In this document: piece after piece, positions 21,601 through 33,600 of the stretch | Layout of the letters: each line of letters opens with the position of its first letter | How positions within the stretch are numbered: position 1 is the first letter of the stretch | Source: Rostratula benghalensis | Lineage: Eukaryota; Chordata; Aves; Charadriiformes; Rostratulidae | Direction of reading: 5' to 3' | Assembly: GCA_013399305.1 (NCBI GenBank) | Contig: VXAI01000241.1 | Span: forward strand, 500,606 to 564,605 | DNA: 64,000 nucleotides | Translations under genes and position numbers: made by a program | The notes under the pieces: model-generated | Seen by the model: the letters and a program-made list of their open reading frames with translations, nothing else | Told to the model about the DNA's origin: nothing | Database searches by the model: none

Positions 21601-22824
21601 AATGGATGTTTTCTGGAAGCTATCTGAGATAGACTCAAGCTCTGCTGCTGGCATTATTACTAGGAAAGATTTTATGTAAACAGCAATGCATTCAGATTAA
21701 TAAGAAATTTCTAACCAATAAAAGATGTACCATTTATATGTGGGGTTTGGTAGAAGGGGCCAAATATTCTCATGGATTTGTCATTGATGATAAGACCTTT
21801 CCTCCCATGTACTGTCTCATTTTTATCCAACCTATAGATAAACATTTGCTATGGACTCCAAAAATGTCTATGTGACATGAATTACTTCACTGTAGCTTAT
21901 AGCCTAAATACCAGCCAACTGTAGCATAACACCATTGTTTTTTGTGGGATGGAGAGCCTTTCCTTTCCTTCACATAGGCACATAGACATCTTGGTAGTGG
22001 TCTCAGCTTTTTTGCACACTTAACATCAGTTTTTTTTCCATTGGCTTTTATACAGGTATTTATACATCAGAGCAATGGCAACAGAAAGTGGATGCACAAA
22101 ATGAACCAAGATGCTGTGTCAGTTTCACACCAAAATATTTTCTTTCTTTCTGGCTACCCGCTTTTCCACATCATTTGTTATTTCTCAATCTAAATACCCC
22201 TGTTTGTGCAGTGGGAAAGCATTTGCCTCCAACTGCAACAGGTAGCCAGAAACAAAACAGCAGTAATGGGGTTCAGCCTCTAAGCATGCTGGCATAGACA
22301 TTGTGGAGAGTAAGATTGCTCATCAGAGGCCTGAATTTCTTAAGGCATGATAAGGATAAGGAATAACAGACAGATGGTCATGCCACGGTAGAGGGCCAGC
22401 TTGAAATGTCTTGTGAAAGTACTTCTATTATAAGTCAGCAAATACATTAGCAACATTTCATCCTTCAGTGAACCGTAACAGAAAAACAATCCTTTTTGTT
22501 TATGAAGAATGACACATCATCTGACATGAAAAGTTGTATCTAGACACATTGCTTTTGTCTGTAAAATCCTGACTATAAGGTTCTCACAGTAACAGTTCAG
22601 TAAAGACGATGAAGAAAAAAAAGTTCAGTGACACTTCTTATGCTGTGGAAATTCCTGCTTTAATGAGTACTGCCCAATTGTACAACTCCCTAAAGTGCTA
22701 TCTTTTTTAACCTTGGTTAGGCAAGTCTGTAAGTGGATTTCATCTGCTAGTGTCTGACAGATATTTTTATATTTCTGTGAAACAAGACTACTCCTACTAG
22801 GAGGCAATGGGAATGTTATGGGAA
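18624..22824. other. AT-rich sequence without a recognised gene
   Basis: It contains the exon candidate at 19663-19744. A minus-strand frame of 71 codons ends in a stop at 20524-20526. It is preceded by a fair acceptor (TTCACTCTGCCAG), and no poly(A) signal is close, so I do not call it. Good plus-strand acceptors near 18768 and 18855 are only about 90 bases apart and cannot both be exons. Nothing else is evident. Confidence 0.55.
19663..19744 (-). other. possible exon (unrecognised)
   Basis: Minus strand: a long pyrimidine tract (CCTCTCTTCTTACTCTTG, then TTAG) offers two acceptors, TTAG and, ten bases on, TTTCAG. The second gives 82 open bases reading VPMILLYCGELYLSMAQARL and seven more codons, then a donor CAG followed by GTAACA. 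Start phase 2 and end phase 0 match the candidate exons upstream (24209-24354) and downstream (18047-18101). It is probably helical. The family is not recognised. Confidence 0.27.
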
Positions 22825-22948
22825 TGTTCCCTTAATCTGTAGGACATTAAGCATATAGTGACAAAACTGATGAAGACTGTACCAGGAGCAGGCCACAAGG
22901 CTAAATTGGAACAGGCCAGTCTTTTGTTCTTTCTCTCACTGCATTCTC
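22825..22948 (+). repeat. copy B of a duplicated ~124-bp block
   Basis: Partner of 18501-18623, same orientation, 4.3 kb away. Here the open frame reads IVTKLMKTVPGAGHKAKLEQ. The left part (TGTTCCCTTAATCTGTAG) looks like a splice acceptor and is also partly shared with copy A, as would be expected if an exon had been duplicated with its intron edge. Confidence 0.75.
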
Positions 22949-24208
22949 AAATTTTTAACAGCAAAGATAACAGTCTAGGATTTCTGCATAACAGCATTTA
23001 AAGAATGTTCAAAAGGTAACCCACATACACTTCCTGAGCTTTAAAACAAGCAGTAACTACGGCTAATAAAATGCAATATTCTTTTCAAATGCAGTTTTCC
23101 CTGTATGCATGCTCAGTGGATGCTAATTTATCCCATACTGTTTGCTCTCGGTTCAGACAGATGAGTGAAGAGTAATCATTTACAGTGACATATTATTTAA
23201 ATTGCTGAAAAGTGCCTGTCAGTGACTAAGGCAGGTGAAGGAAACCAACAGCAGTGAGATACAGTGGTCTGTTCCACAGAATAGCTAGGAAATTGCAATA
23301 ACCACCAGTCTATTTTGAATCTAGGAGAAGGTACTATCTTCACTGTTAAATCACCTAGGAAAAGACTGTCATGTTATGATTGTGTACCGGTATTGTAACA
23401 GAATTTAGAAGCAATACAAAGTTCCAGAGTCCTTGTCCAGCTTTACAGAAATGCTTCCACACCTCCCAATATGTTATAAGTATAAAGTATAAATTTTCCA
23501 AATACAAGAACCTACTTCTCCCATAGTGCCTGTCATAGCTGAGCTCCATGTTAGTAATCCCCTTCCCTTTTGGTAAAAAATGCTACTGCCAATGATATTT
23601 CCATCTAAGTTTTCCCCAGCTCTCTACAAACTGAGGCCATCCACATAGGATGTAAAAGCCTCCAAGCAAGGGCCAAAGCAGGTTGCCTGTTTAGCTTGCA
23701 TATGACATTAAACAAACCGAGTCTAGGAACACAATGTAAGGGTGATCATAAAAAGCATGGGGCACAGTCCTGTATGAGCAAAACCTGCAAAGTGTTCTCC
23801 CTAGGCTAGTGGTAAATGGTAAGTTGTAAATGATGGAGGGAAGGGAATGGGCTTTTCACAAACCAGCAATCTCAGTCAGCCTCAGACAAAAAATCTGCAG
23901 CCACAGAGGCTTCTGAGACACTTCATTTTCATTTTGTCTAAACATTTCCAACAGAAAAGTCTAAACATTAGCAAATGTATCTGTAGGTAATATAATATAT
24001 CTGTGGCTAGCAGTGAAGTATGTATGTCTTTTCTAGAATACTGCCATTTTATTGAGTCAAATGTTTCACAGAGCCAGACACAACTACGATTTTGTGGGGC
24101 TGTTCAGGAGGGCAAGTAGATGTAGAGGTTCCTGATACATTCACCTGCACACCCACCCCCCCAGCAGCGCTACCGGATCACAGCTCTTGGTCCTGGCAGC
24201 CCACTTAC
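22949..24208. other. AT-rich sequence without a recognised feature
   Basis: I see no repeat family, RNA gene or exon-like structure that deserves a call. Confidence 0.6.
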
Positions 24209-24354
24209 CGCAGCAGGCTACAAGAGTCGACGGTTGCCCCTCTGATTCCCTCGATGTCTAAGAAAGGAGCCAGAAGGTGGAGACACTCCACCACAGTCCA
24301 AGCCCCAAGCGTCACGCTGGAGCCAGGCAGGGCTTTGACAAGCACAGCAATATG
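24209..24354 (-). other. possible exon in a CpG-bearing islet (unrecognised)
   Basis: Minus strand: the pyrimidine-rich TTCACTCCCTTCACTCTAAT leads to CCCAAG, then 146 bases with one frame open throughout, then a very strong donor reading CTGCTGCG then GTAAGTGG. The frame includes VKALPGSSVTLGAWTVVECL and PFLDIEGIRGATVDS. The surrounding 24140-24400 has about ten CpGs in a CpG-poor neighbourhood, as exons or small regulatory islets often do. The phase is 0 in and 2 out, matching 36175-36225 upstream and 19663-19744 downstream. It could equally be a conserved non-coding element. The family is not recognised. Confidence 0.3.
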
Positions 24355-26562
24355 CTTGGGATTAGAGTGAAGGGAGTGAATACAGACATACGCACCGGGA
24401 TAATATTTAGAAATTCAGGCACAAGTAGAGTTACTAAAATACGCTTGATTAGCTGTCAGTACAGAATAGAACTGAGAAAATGACTTAGAATGCTCAGTTT
24501 GCTCTGCAGTTTTCACTGCCTTCGTGTTCTTAGAAAAGGTTCAAAGCATCATTTACAGCTAGATCTTTCATGACTAAACAACTATGAATACTCAAAGAAT
24601 TCACATGAAGTGCTGGATTTTTCTTTGTATTCATTGATTAAATAAATTCTATAGATTACAGTCTGGAGTTTGAATTACAAATTCCACAACTAACAAGCAA
24701 ATTGAAATTTTCTTAATTTCAAGTTTGCTTTGAAACTTTGAAATCTGCTTTTCTTTAATTAAGTTTAATTTTTCCTAAACATTTCTTCTAAAAAAAAATC
24801 TTTGCTTCAACATTTATATTGCAAGTTAACCTAGAGATGACCAAGCATGGATGATAAAGACCCCATCTTTTTCCTTTCACCTTGAACATACAACACGCCT
24901 GACTCATCAGCCAATATTGTGGATATATCTGAGCACATTTATCTTAGAGGGCAATCTTAAAGAGCAAAGCAAAACTCTTTTGGCAGATTTTGAACAGGCT
25001 TCAGGCAAAATGCTGTATGGAAAGCAGCTGCTAGGGCAGCTGGTAGAGATTAATGGCATCAGGAACAGGCATTACCTTTGCTGCTGTATGCATCTTAAAT
25101 AATAATCCTGCCTTTTATGGCCTGTAGATGGCCTCCAGGCACCATCACCACCACTTACTTTCTGATGTGGAACAAGTTTAGAGGAGGTTTTAAAAAGGAG
25201 CTAGGGTGCTGGATTACACTTTGGCTACCTCTGTTGTAAAGGACAAACTGCCTGCACTATCTGAAACTTATTACCAAAATCGCCATCAGACCTTGCTCAC
25301 TGGTAGTCACAGGAGGGGGGCTGGGGTGGGGTGTGTGACTACTTTTATAATTATTTTTTACTGATTGTTGTCTTAAAATATGTAGACATAGACAATCTGT
25401 CAAAATATCTGTAGACTGCAATAAAAATCATAGCATAATCCATTGTACAGTCCTCTGTAATATTTACTGCGAGAAAATATTTTTTTCATCTACATTTGTT
25501 TACCTTTCTCTACTTTAGTAGTATTGCTCTGCATTGTGATCATGGTGTTCAGTTACATATTGTTGCTTTGAAGAACAAAACAAGATGGAGGAGAAGAAAG
25601 AGTATCAGATGGAAGAGCCAAGCCCACTAAAAGCATTTTTCTAGGACATTTGCATGGTGCTGATTCGTGTGGGGATAGGTGGGTAGAAAATGTACCTCTT
25701 CTCAAGGCTTTTCAATATTCACATGAAAAAAAAACCCCAAGCAATGATAAGTGTGGAACAAATAGATAATTGCCTGGGAGCTTCAGCATTTTCTCCCAGC
25801 AATAACTGGAATAGACAGAAAATTGTTACCAAAATGTACAGTTCAAAAAACAAATATCACTTGTTTGCAGAATGATAAAGCTATGTAGGAGTCAAAAGAT
25901 TAACTTTCTTTTCATAATGGGCAAATTTTTGTTGCCAATTATACTACTGTGAATGCACATAGGATCACTGCTCTTTTACAAGTTATGCCACATTTATCAT
26001 GGTGTGGTTCCTATGATGGCTTTTCTTTACTGACTCTTTAGCACCTTTGATTCCATAATAAAAAATATTTCTGCAAATTCAATCAATTCTGCTAGTCTTG
26101 TAACTGAGGCATATTCAATTTGTGTGTTTTGTAAAATGAAATAAAAAAAAAAAAAAGAGGAAATAAGGAAGAGTTTTCTTTAGGCAAGCAAAGAGCAGCT
26201 GGCACAAATGAGGAAGAGGCCCTCAATTATTTCTGTTCATTTTGAGGAAGGTTTCCTTGGCTACTTGAAAGAATGCAACAACTTTTCTGGGCATATGCAA
26301 GTGGCAAAGTGTCATTCCTATTAGGAGCCAAGCTCTTCCACTAACTGAAAACAAAATAGTGTCCTTCTTACACTGAGCAATGGAAACACTGCTATTTGTT
26401 TGAAATAACAAACTTTCATAAATGCTAAACTAGAGTATTCTCTGGGCTGATCATCTTGCAGCCCCCAAAGGCATCTAAAAAGATTGGTGTTCACATAAAC
26501 TCCTCCAAAGAGCCTAACATTATTTGCAAAAAAATAGTTCCACTGAAAACGTGAGGGAAAGT
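24355..26562. other. AT-rich sequence without a recognised gene
   Basis: It holds only simple tracts: a G-rich patch at 25315-25332 and a 14-base A run at 26143-26156. I found no exon-like structure with both splice sites. Confidence 0.6.
25315..25332 (+). repeat. short G-rich patch (G-quadruplex-capable)
   Basis: GGGGGGCTGGGGTGGGG gives three long G-runs, the first of which can split to provide a fourth. Confidence 0.55.
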
Positions 26563-27600
26563 ACTGGAGGGGAGAGGGACCCAAGAAAGCTAGTTAGTAT
26601 TCAAAGATCACCTCCTCCAAGCTCAGGACACTTGCATCCCAAAACAGAAGTCAGCATGGATAAACAAGGAGTTCACCAATAAGCTCAAAAACAAAAAAGG
26701 AGGCCTATAGAGGGTAGAAGCGAGGAAGGGGGAAACATAACCCCCGTTTTCAAAAAAGTAAAAAGGAAAACCTGGGGAACTACAGGCCAGTCAGTCTCAC
26801 CTCTGTGCTTGGCAAGACAATGGATCAGATCCTCCTGGAAACTCTGCTAAGTTACATGGAAAATAAGGAGGTGACTGGTGACAACCAACATGGCTTCACC
26901 AAGGGCAAATCATGCCTGACAAATTTTGTGGCCTTTTACAATAGTGCAACAGCACTGGCAGGCAAGGGCAGAGCAACAGACATCACCTGCAACTATGTAA
27001 ATTGTTCACCACTGTCCCATATGACATTCTGGTCTCAAAATTGGAAAGTCATGGATCTGATGGATGGACCACTCGGTGGATCAGGAGCAGACTGGTTGGC
27101 TGCACTCCAAGGGTTGTGGTCCACGGCTCAATGTCCAAATGGAAGCCAGTGATGAATGGTGTCCCTCACGGGTTGGTACTGGGACAAATGCTGTTTAACA
27201 ACTTTGACAGTGACATGGACAGTAGGATTGAGTGCACACGCAACACATTTGCCAACACCACTAAGCTGTGTGGCATGGTCGACACTCTGGGGGGAAGAGA
27301 TGCCATCCAGAAGCTCACGGGCAGGCTTGAGAGATGCGCCTGGGCAAACCTCATGAAGTTCAGCCGGACCAAGTGCAAGATCCTGCACCTGGGTCATGGC
27401 TATCCCAGGCACAAATACACACAATTGGGCACAGAATGGATTGAGAGTAGCCCGGAGGAGAAGGATTTAGGAGTGCTCATGGATGAGAATCTCAACATGA
27501 GCCAGCAGTGTGCGCTGGCATCCCAGAAAGCCAACTGCATCCTGATCTGTATAAAAAGAAGTGTGGCCAGCAGGTCAAGGGAGGTGTTTCTACTGCTTGC
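26563..27600 (+). mobile_element. CR1 LINE fragment, ORF2 (internally deleted, both ends lost)
   Basis: Sense orientation. The first ~180 bases match the end of the copy at 39365-40305 (AAGCTCAGGACACTTGCATC; GGAGGCCTATAGAGGGT). An internal deletion follows near 26740-26765 and jumps to the reverse-transcriptase start (CTGGGGAACTACAGGCCAGT). A 204-codon frame (27002-27616) is still open. The catalytic FADD box is replaced by FANT (27248-27259), so any product would be inactive. Similarity stops near 27600, before the 3' region and tail. That is unusual, because CR1 copies are normally truncated at the 5' end. Confidence 0.93.
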
Positions 27601-30600
27601 ATGTGCCTTCTACTGACATCAATCTGATTGCAAGATCCACTTGTACTGGGTGCAGCTCAACTGCTGCCCCAGCAGGGGCTGTTCTGTATTTTTCTACAGA
27701 AGTTGTGAATGAGGGGTGGGGTGTTGCTTCATTGCATATCAGAACACACAAGCTGCTTTTGCCCCATGGATTAATACAGCAGAAAGGTGGAAATTGCCTG
27801 CAACTGCAAGTCCTGACTCCAAGGCTTTACAAGCCCACGCCTACCTTGCTATCACATGTGCTTTTAAGGTCCCAATTGTCTAGCCATTTCTGAAGAGTAC
27901 CATTAGGTTCATTACCCCAGTCCTTTTCATCACCTCTAAATCAGACCTGCACAAAAGTAAACCATATTTATGCAAAATGAGGGCATGGGGATTGTTTTAT
28001 CAATTTTGAGCAGAAACATACTGCATGTACTCTATCCACACCCACACAGAGGAAAAGCAATACAACTCACACTTTTGCACTGACTTAGCTACTCCCTTTT
28101 AGAAACAAATTTATCTGAGTCGATGCAAATGTCAGGTTTGTCTTGTCATTACACTGGTATATGAACTAGTTACGTACCAGGAAAGCATATGCTCAAGATT
28201 AGTCTTTTGTAGTTTGCACAGAGAACAATAGTGGCGATACACAAATACTCTGTATACCAGCACTTAGGTAGCAAAAATACCTGTGTGGAAAGGAATTTCA
28301 AACTTAAACAAGCCAACCATCTTGCAGCAGTCCAAAGCATGCATGAACTTTGCCTGTTTGTCTTCCGCTGGTTCTGTGGTTTAAGAAACAAGAGGAGAGT
28401 GAAAAACGTCCAGTGGAAGAAAGTAGAATTAAAGCTAGAGGGAATGTCTTCTCCACTTTAGTGCATGGACATTTCTCTGCTTCAAAATGTACCTGGTGGT
28501 TCTGCATCACAAAGCAGTAGTTCATGAGCCAGGCTTGAACTTGCAAAGACAGCGGAGCCTACTTTCCTCAGACACCTCCTTTCTGCATTCTCTCAAGACA
28601 GCCTGATGTGCAAGCCTCTCTGGGTATTGTTGTGAGTCAGCCAAGCAGTCACTGTGTGTCATTCAGTGCACCAGCTGTCGCTGCACAATAGCATTAATTC
28701 CACTGAACAATAAATTAAACCTCCCCCAAGTGCTATCTGTAGTCTGCTCTGAGGCTTACTATCATTTAATGCATGTTACTCTACACTACGCATACTGCAT
28801 GCAGGAATTAAGGGCTAGCAAAGCAGACACAGGGATTCTCCCTTGAAATCCCTCATAATATGTGTTTTTGGTGTGGGGTGGTTTTTTTTTTATCTCTTTA
28901 GCAAATCTCTAAGACTCTCAGCAAAGAGTGAGCTCATAGGCAGGTGGATGGAGAGATGCAGAGCAAAGGTAACTCTGTTGATAATTCTTGTTGAAACTGC
29001 TCTGCAGGAGGTGGTGACTGACAGCTCTGTGCTGTCTGTGCTTCCTGGGGCCCTGGCAAGAGAAAAGCCACATTCAGGGGGAGAAGAAATAGGATTATAT
29101 TTTCACGTTGTCCATTTTTCTGCAGGGAAAACCACTTTCTTTCATCAAGAGCTATGACATTTCTCACTTAAAATCCCCACTTCATTTGAGAATTTTAAAT
29201 GTGAGATGAAGCTTAAAAGTACACACCTAGAATTGCCAGACATTGCTTCTAGCTTATTCTAGATGCTCACTGCCTTCTCCATACCATCCTTGCTGCCAGG
29301 CCGTTGCTCACTTCTTCTCCTTGGCTTGTATGAAGCATCCACAGCTTCAGTCTATCTTCTTAAGCTAAAGCAAGCTTTCAGCTCTTGAGCCTTAGAGGCG
29401 ACTTTGGCCTCCTGAACTATGAGAGGCTGGTGCTGGTTAGTGTCTTCATCCCTAGCTATATCACAATCTCCTTTATTCATATTTAGCGTGGTTTGAAGAT
29501 CCACCTAATGAGAAATTTGTTAGAAGCCATCATCCAAAATTCGTAAATAGAAGGCAATCAACATATAGCAATAGTGTTCATGAGATATTTTTTTAAAATA
29601 TTGAGATGTTTAAATTTTGAATAAAAAAAAAAAAAAAGGCAGGAGAGGTACTGTTGTCGACTTTCTTTTTGTCTCAAAACAACAGGGATTCAAATAGCAG
29701 ACATTCCTGTGGGATTTCTGATCAGCCCTACAAGCCAGCAAATAGCAGGAGCAACTACAAAGACTGTAACAGACCTTGGAAGGACAGACTGTGTCCAGTT
29801 TCCTTCAAATTGTTTCACTTTTGGAGACATTGCTAAACTTTCTGTGTCTATGAGCCTTAAATTCAGTCTCCTCATCAGCAACAAAACCAGTTCTTTGTTC
29901 AGCACTTCACACTTTTTACCAGCTGCTATCCCAAACAATAACCAGAATGTTGGAATAATTAAGGTCATTTGTAAATACTTGCAAAATTACCACAGGCCAC
30001 TCTGCAAGTGATCATGGACTGAAATGAGAGCGTTCCATGCATGCTTGAATATCTGATTCAAGGCAAAACATGTTCAAGTAGCGCATGCCATCATTTTGCA
30101 TAAACACAACTCCTTGAGTTTGTGAAAAATAAAAACAAAACAAAAATAAAAATAATCTGGGAATGTTCATCTCAGTTTCCTTTTATCCAAAACATAAAAC
30201 CAGAGTTTAAGATTTAGGAATTGGTTATTTCAGTTTGTAAAAAGCATTTGGAAGATCAAGGCTCATAAACTATTAATGCTATTGGACAGATCTGTTATCT
30301 AATAATCTGCAGGCATTTTGCTAGTTGGTTGCTGGTTAATAAAATATTTAACATTAAGAAATCCTTAACAAGAGGTAGAAACACACAATACATTAATCTG
30401 TAATCTCCAGATGGTTTAAACTATGACTGCGTAAGCAAGCAATTTTTCACAGACCCCGTATTTTATATTTGATTTAACTGTTACCGGTAGGTCAGATCAA
30501 TTTATTTTGCTGTAATGGAAAGTTAGCATCTAGCACCAGAAGTGGTACTGCTTCTGGTCTTTGGATTGTAAACCTGTTAAATCTTTTCTGTATGATACCT

Positions 30601-33600
30601 TGTATTATTGTATAATTTGGAATTACCCCATCCCAATCTCCTGCACATCCTGTTCCGCTGAATACCACTAAAAGAATAAAACGGTATGTTTTTGAGATTC
30701 AGTGGCATAGATTTTAAGGCCTCTTTCCCCCTTCTCATTGTAAATTCTCCATATCAGCATATTACCAGGCATGCTGCTACATGTAAATTTGGAAGGTGGT
30801 TTGAAATTTATACTTCTCATCTTCAATACACTAAAATTAAGTTCTATGGTTACTTTTCATAGCTCCTCTCATGGGCACAAGATAAGTTGCAAGGACCAAA
30901 GCTATGGAGAGCATCAGAGAAGGAAATCTTTGCCCATGGCAGGAGCAGCATGGTTCCTGACAGCCATACAAAGGTCCCTGAGCTCAAGTCATGATACAGG
31001 CAGAGATGCTGAAAATGGGGGATAGCAACTCCTGCCAGTGAAGAGAAGAAAGCTGGTGCTGCAAATGCCGTACGAGGTGGCAGGGAATAAAACCAACTTC
31101 AGTATCCTGGGTGTCCCATCTCCAGACAACTATTTCATTCCTTCCACCTGCATGTTCCTGACATGCCTGCTGCTTGCTCACTCTCCTATCAGCAAGTGCA
31201 TGGAGTGATTTTTGCAGTGGAGTAAGGACATAAGGCAGGATGCTGCAAACCCAGTGTCAACAGTGTTTTTGTAAGACCAACACAATCAGCTGCCACATCA
31301 GATTGCCTGGCTCACCAAAACCCTCCCAGTCTGCTCCCACTGCGCACAGAGCCATTCTGGTCAGAGGACGAGAAAGCCAAACCCTGCTGCAGCAGAATGG
31401 GGTCTTCTGGGGCACAGTGACACAGAGGGCAGGCAGAGGCCAACCCAGGAATCTGCTATCTTTCCAGGGCTCCTTTCTTCTTCCCACCAGCTGGCAGGTC
31501 CCTCTCTACAGCTCCAAGCTCAGTCCTGTGTCCAAGGCTTCAGGGTCTCCTTGGACCCATGTGACCCTTGAGAGCCCTGGCTCACGTCATACATGGTACA
31601 GCTTGATCCTTCCTTCCGGCCTGGTGCTAAAGCTGTGGTTAGGATTTCGTACACAGAGACTTTTCTGGTGGGCAAGCTCTGCTCCTTCAGATGGCTTTGT
31701 ACATAGCCTTAGAGAAGGACTTCAACAGGCTCTTCAGAAAAAGTGATGAAAGTAACATGAACACACATAGTTTAATATACCAGTATGACTAATCAAAGTG
31801 ATTTTTTTGTTAATGTATTTATGAGCAATTATTCCATTTAGGACAGTTGATTGTCCAAAAGTTCATTTTTAGAACACCCCTTAGAAGAGGCAATGAGAAA
31901 AACACATACTCTGCAGTCAGGGTGATAAAACTATGTTGGTTTAGGGTGAAGAAGATTTTCATATTGGTGGGATTCATCAATAGACAGAATAAGTAGTGGG
32001 AAGTGTGAGAATTTACCAATATAGAAATTACTTTGTTTAAGCAGACTTAGAGAAATTTGGCCAGAACCTCAGAAGGTTGCACCAAAGCTAGCTATACTCA
32101 CAACATAATGGCAGATGACTTTTAGCACTGATGTATATGAATTAATGTGCATTGGAGGAGACACTTTGCTTAGATTATTACTGCATCATAAGCTATTTGT
32201 AAAGATTCAGGAAAAAATATCTTCCCTTTCTGAGGACAGTGCAAGAGCATGATTGCTAAAAATATAACAAAAAGAAAAAAATTATAAGAAAGCGGACTGT
32301 AGTTTCATTATATTTAATCAGTGTACCAAAAATTTCACCTCAAGTAAGGTTTTAGTCAGTCCATCTAGTGTGTACCAAGAGCAAAATCTTCAAAGATACA
32401 GAAAAATGACTGAAATGCTCAGGATGCTTTAGCTGGAAAAGAAATGAATTGCAGGCCATATCAAGGGCATATAATTGAGAGATGTTTTCAGTCCGCATAC
32501 TTTTCCTGTTTCTTAGGAAAATAAGGTAGTTGCAAAGACAGAGAAGACCTGTGTACAGAGGGCCACTATCTAGCTGGCACGCCAAATCAAAAGAGGTCTA
32601 TCATTCTCTTTAGTTTTGACTGGAAATTTCTCACAGCACTTGAGAGACTTGTTCTGTCATGTCTCTTTCCCAAAATAAAGGAAGGGTTTTGACAGACTTT
32701 TTTTGCTTTAAAAATTCCCAACCAGATCTAATCACTACAAAATGGAGAAAGACACATCACTGAACTTAGAAAGGGATATACTTAAAGGAAAGTACTTTAT
32801 TTGCAAGAAAATTCTGTAAATATTTTCAAGACCAAGAGCTAAGGGGAAAGATGGTAACCCTACTGATGTGACTTGTACAAGTTCCAGGATACCAGAAATT
32901 AATGTAATGTCTCCTCTCTCTCATGTATTCAAAAGCTGCAGTGCTAGCATAGCTTAATTCAGCATCTTGCAACCAGAGGTTTGTAATTGAAGCATGTCCA
33001 CATGTCAAAAGCCAGATTTTTACACTTATTTAGAATCAGCTTCTTCCCTTTCTAAGTTCTTCTTGCTTACTACTGCTGTGAGACAGCTTGCAGTTAGTTG
33101 CAGCAGAGTACCACAGACAAAGCTACATAATTAATACTCTAGAAAATTAATTAACATAATGATCAGTGAAGAGATTTGTTCTCAGTAACATGATTCTGAA
33201 TAATCTCTTGCTTTCATTGACTGAACAGTTTGCAAGCATCAGCAGCAATTGTAGGCAGTTACATCACTGATCTGTCATTCTTTCATGGCCTCACCATACG
33301 GACAATAATAACTTAAATGAAGCCTAACAGATGTTAAGGACACAGCGCATGGCTGGTAATGCAGAGATAGACCCACTGTATTTGCATTAATTGAGATATG
33401 CTAAGATTTTTATCTAATAATAAAATATTTTAATATAGAAACAGATATGTAGTGAAAATCTGCATTTATGTTTAGTTAGAGTGATGAGGAAAGTGGATAG
33501 CACTACAGAGCAATATTTCTAAGGAGTTAATTGATTTTCTGAGACTGCCTTTCTAAAAAGCAGAGAGAAATAATAATAAAAGATCATTTTTGAATAGTTA

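Noticed and set aside
31240..31746. 168-codon open frame on plus in GC-richer DNA
   Set aside because: The lower stop-codon density of GC-richer sequence explains it. There are no domains or splice support.
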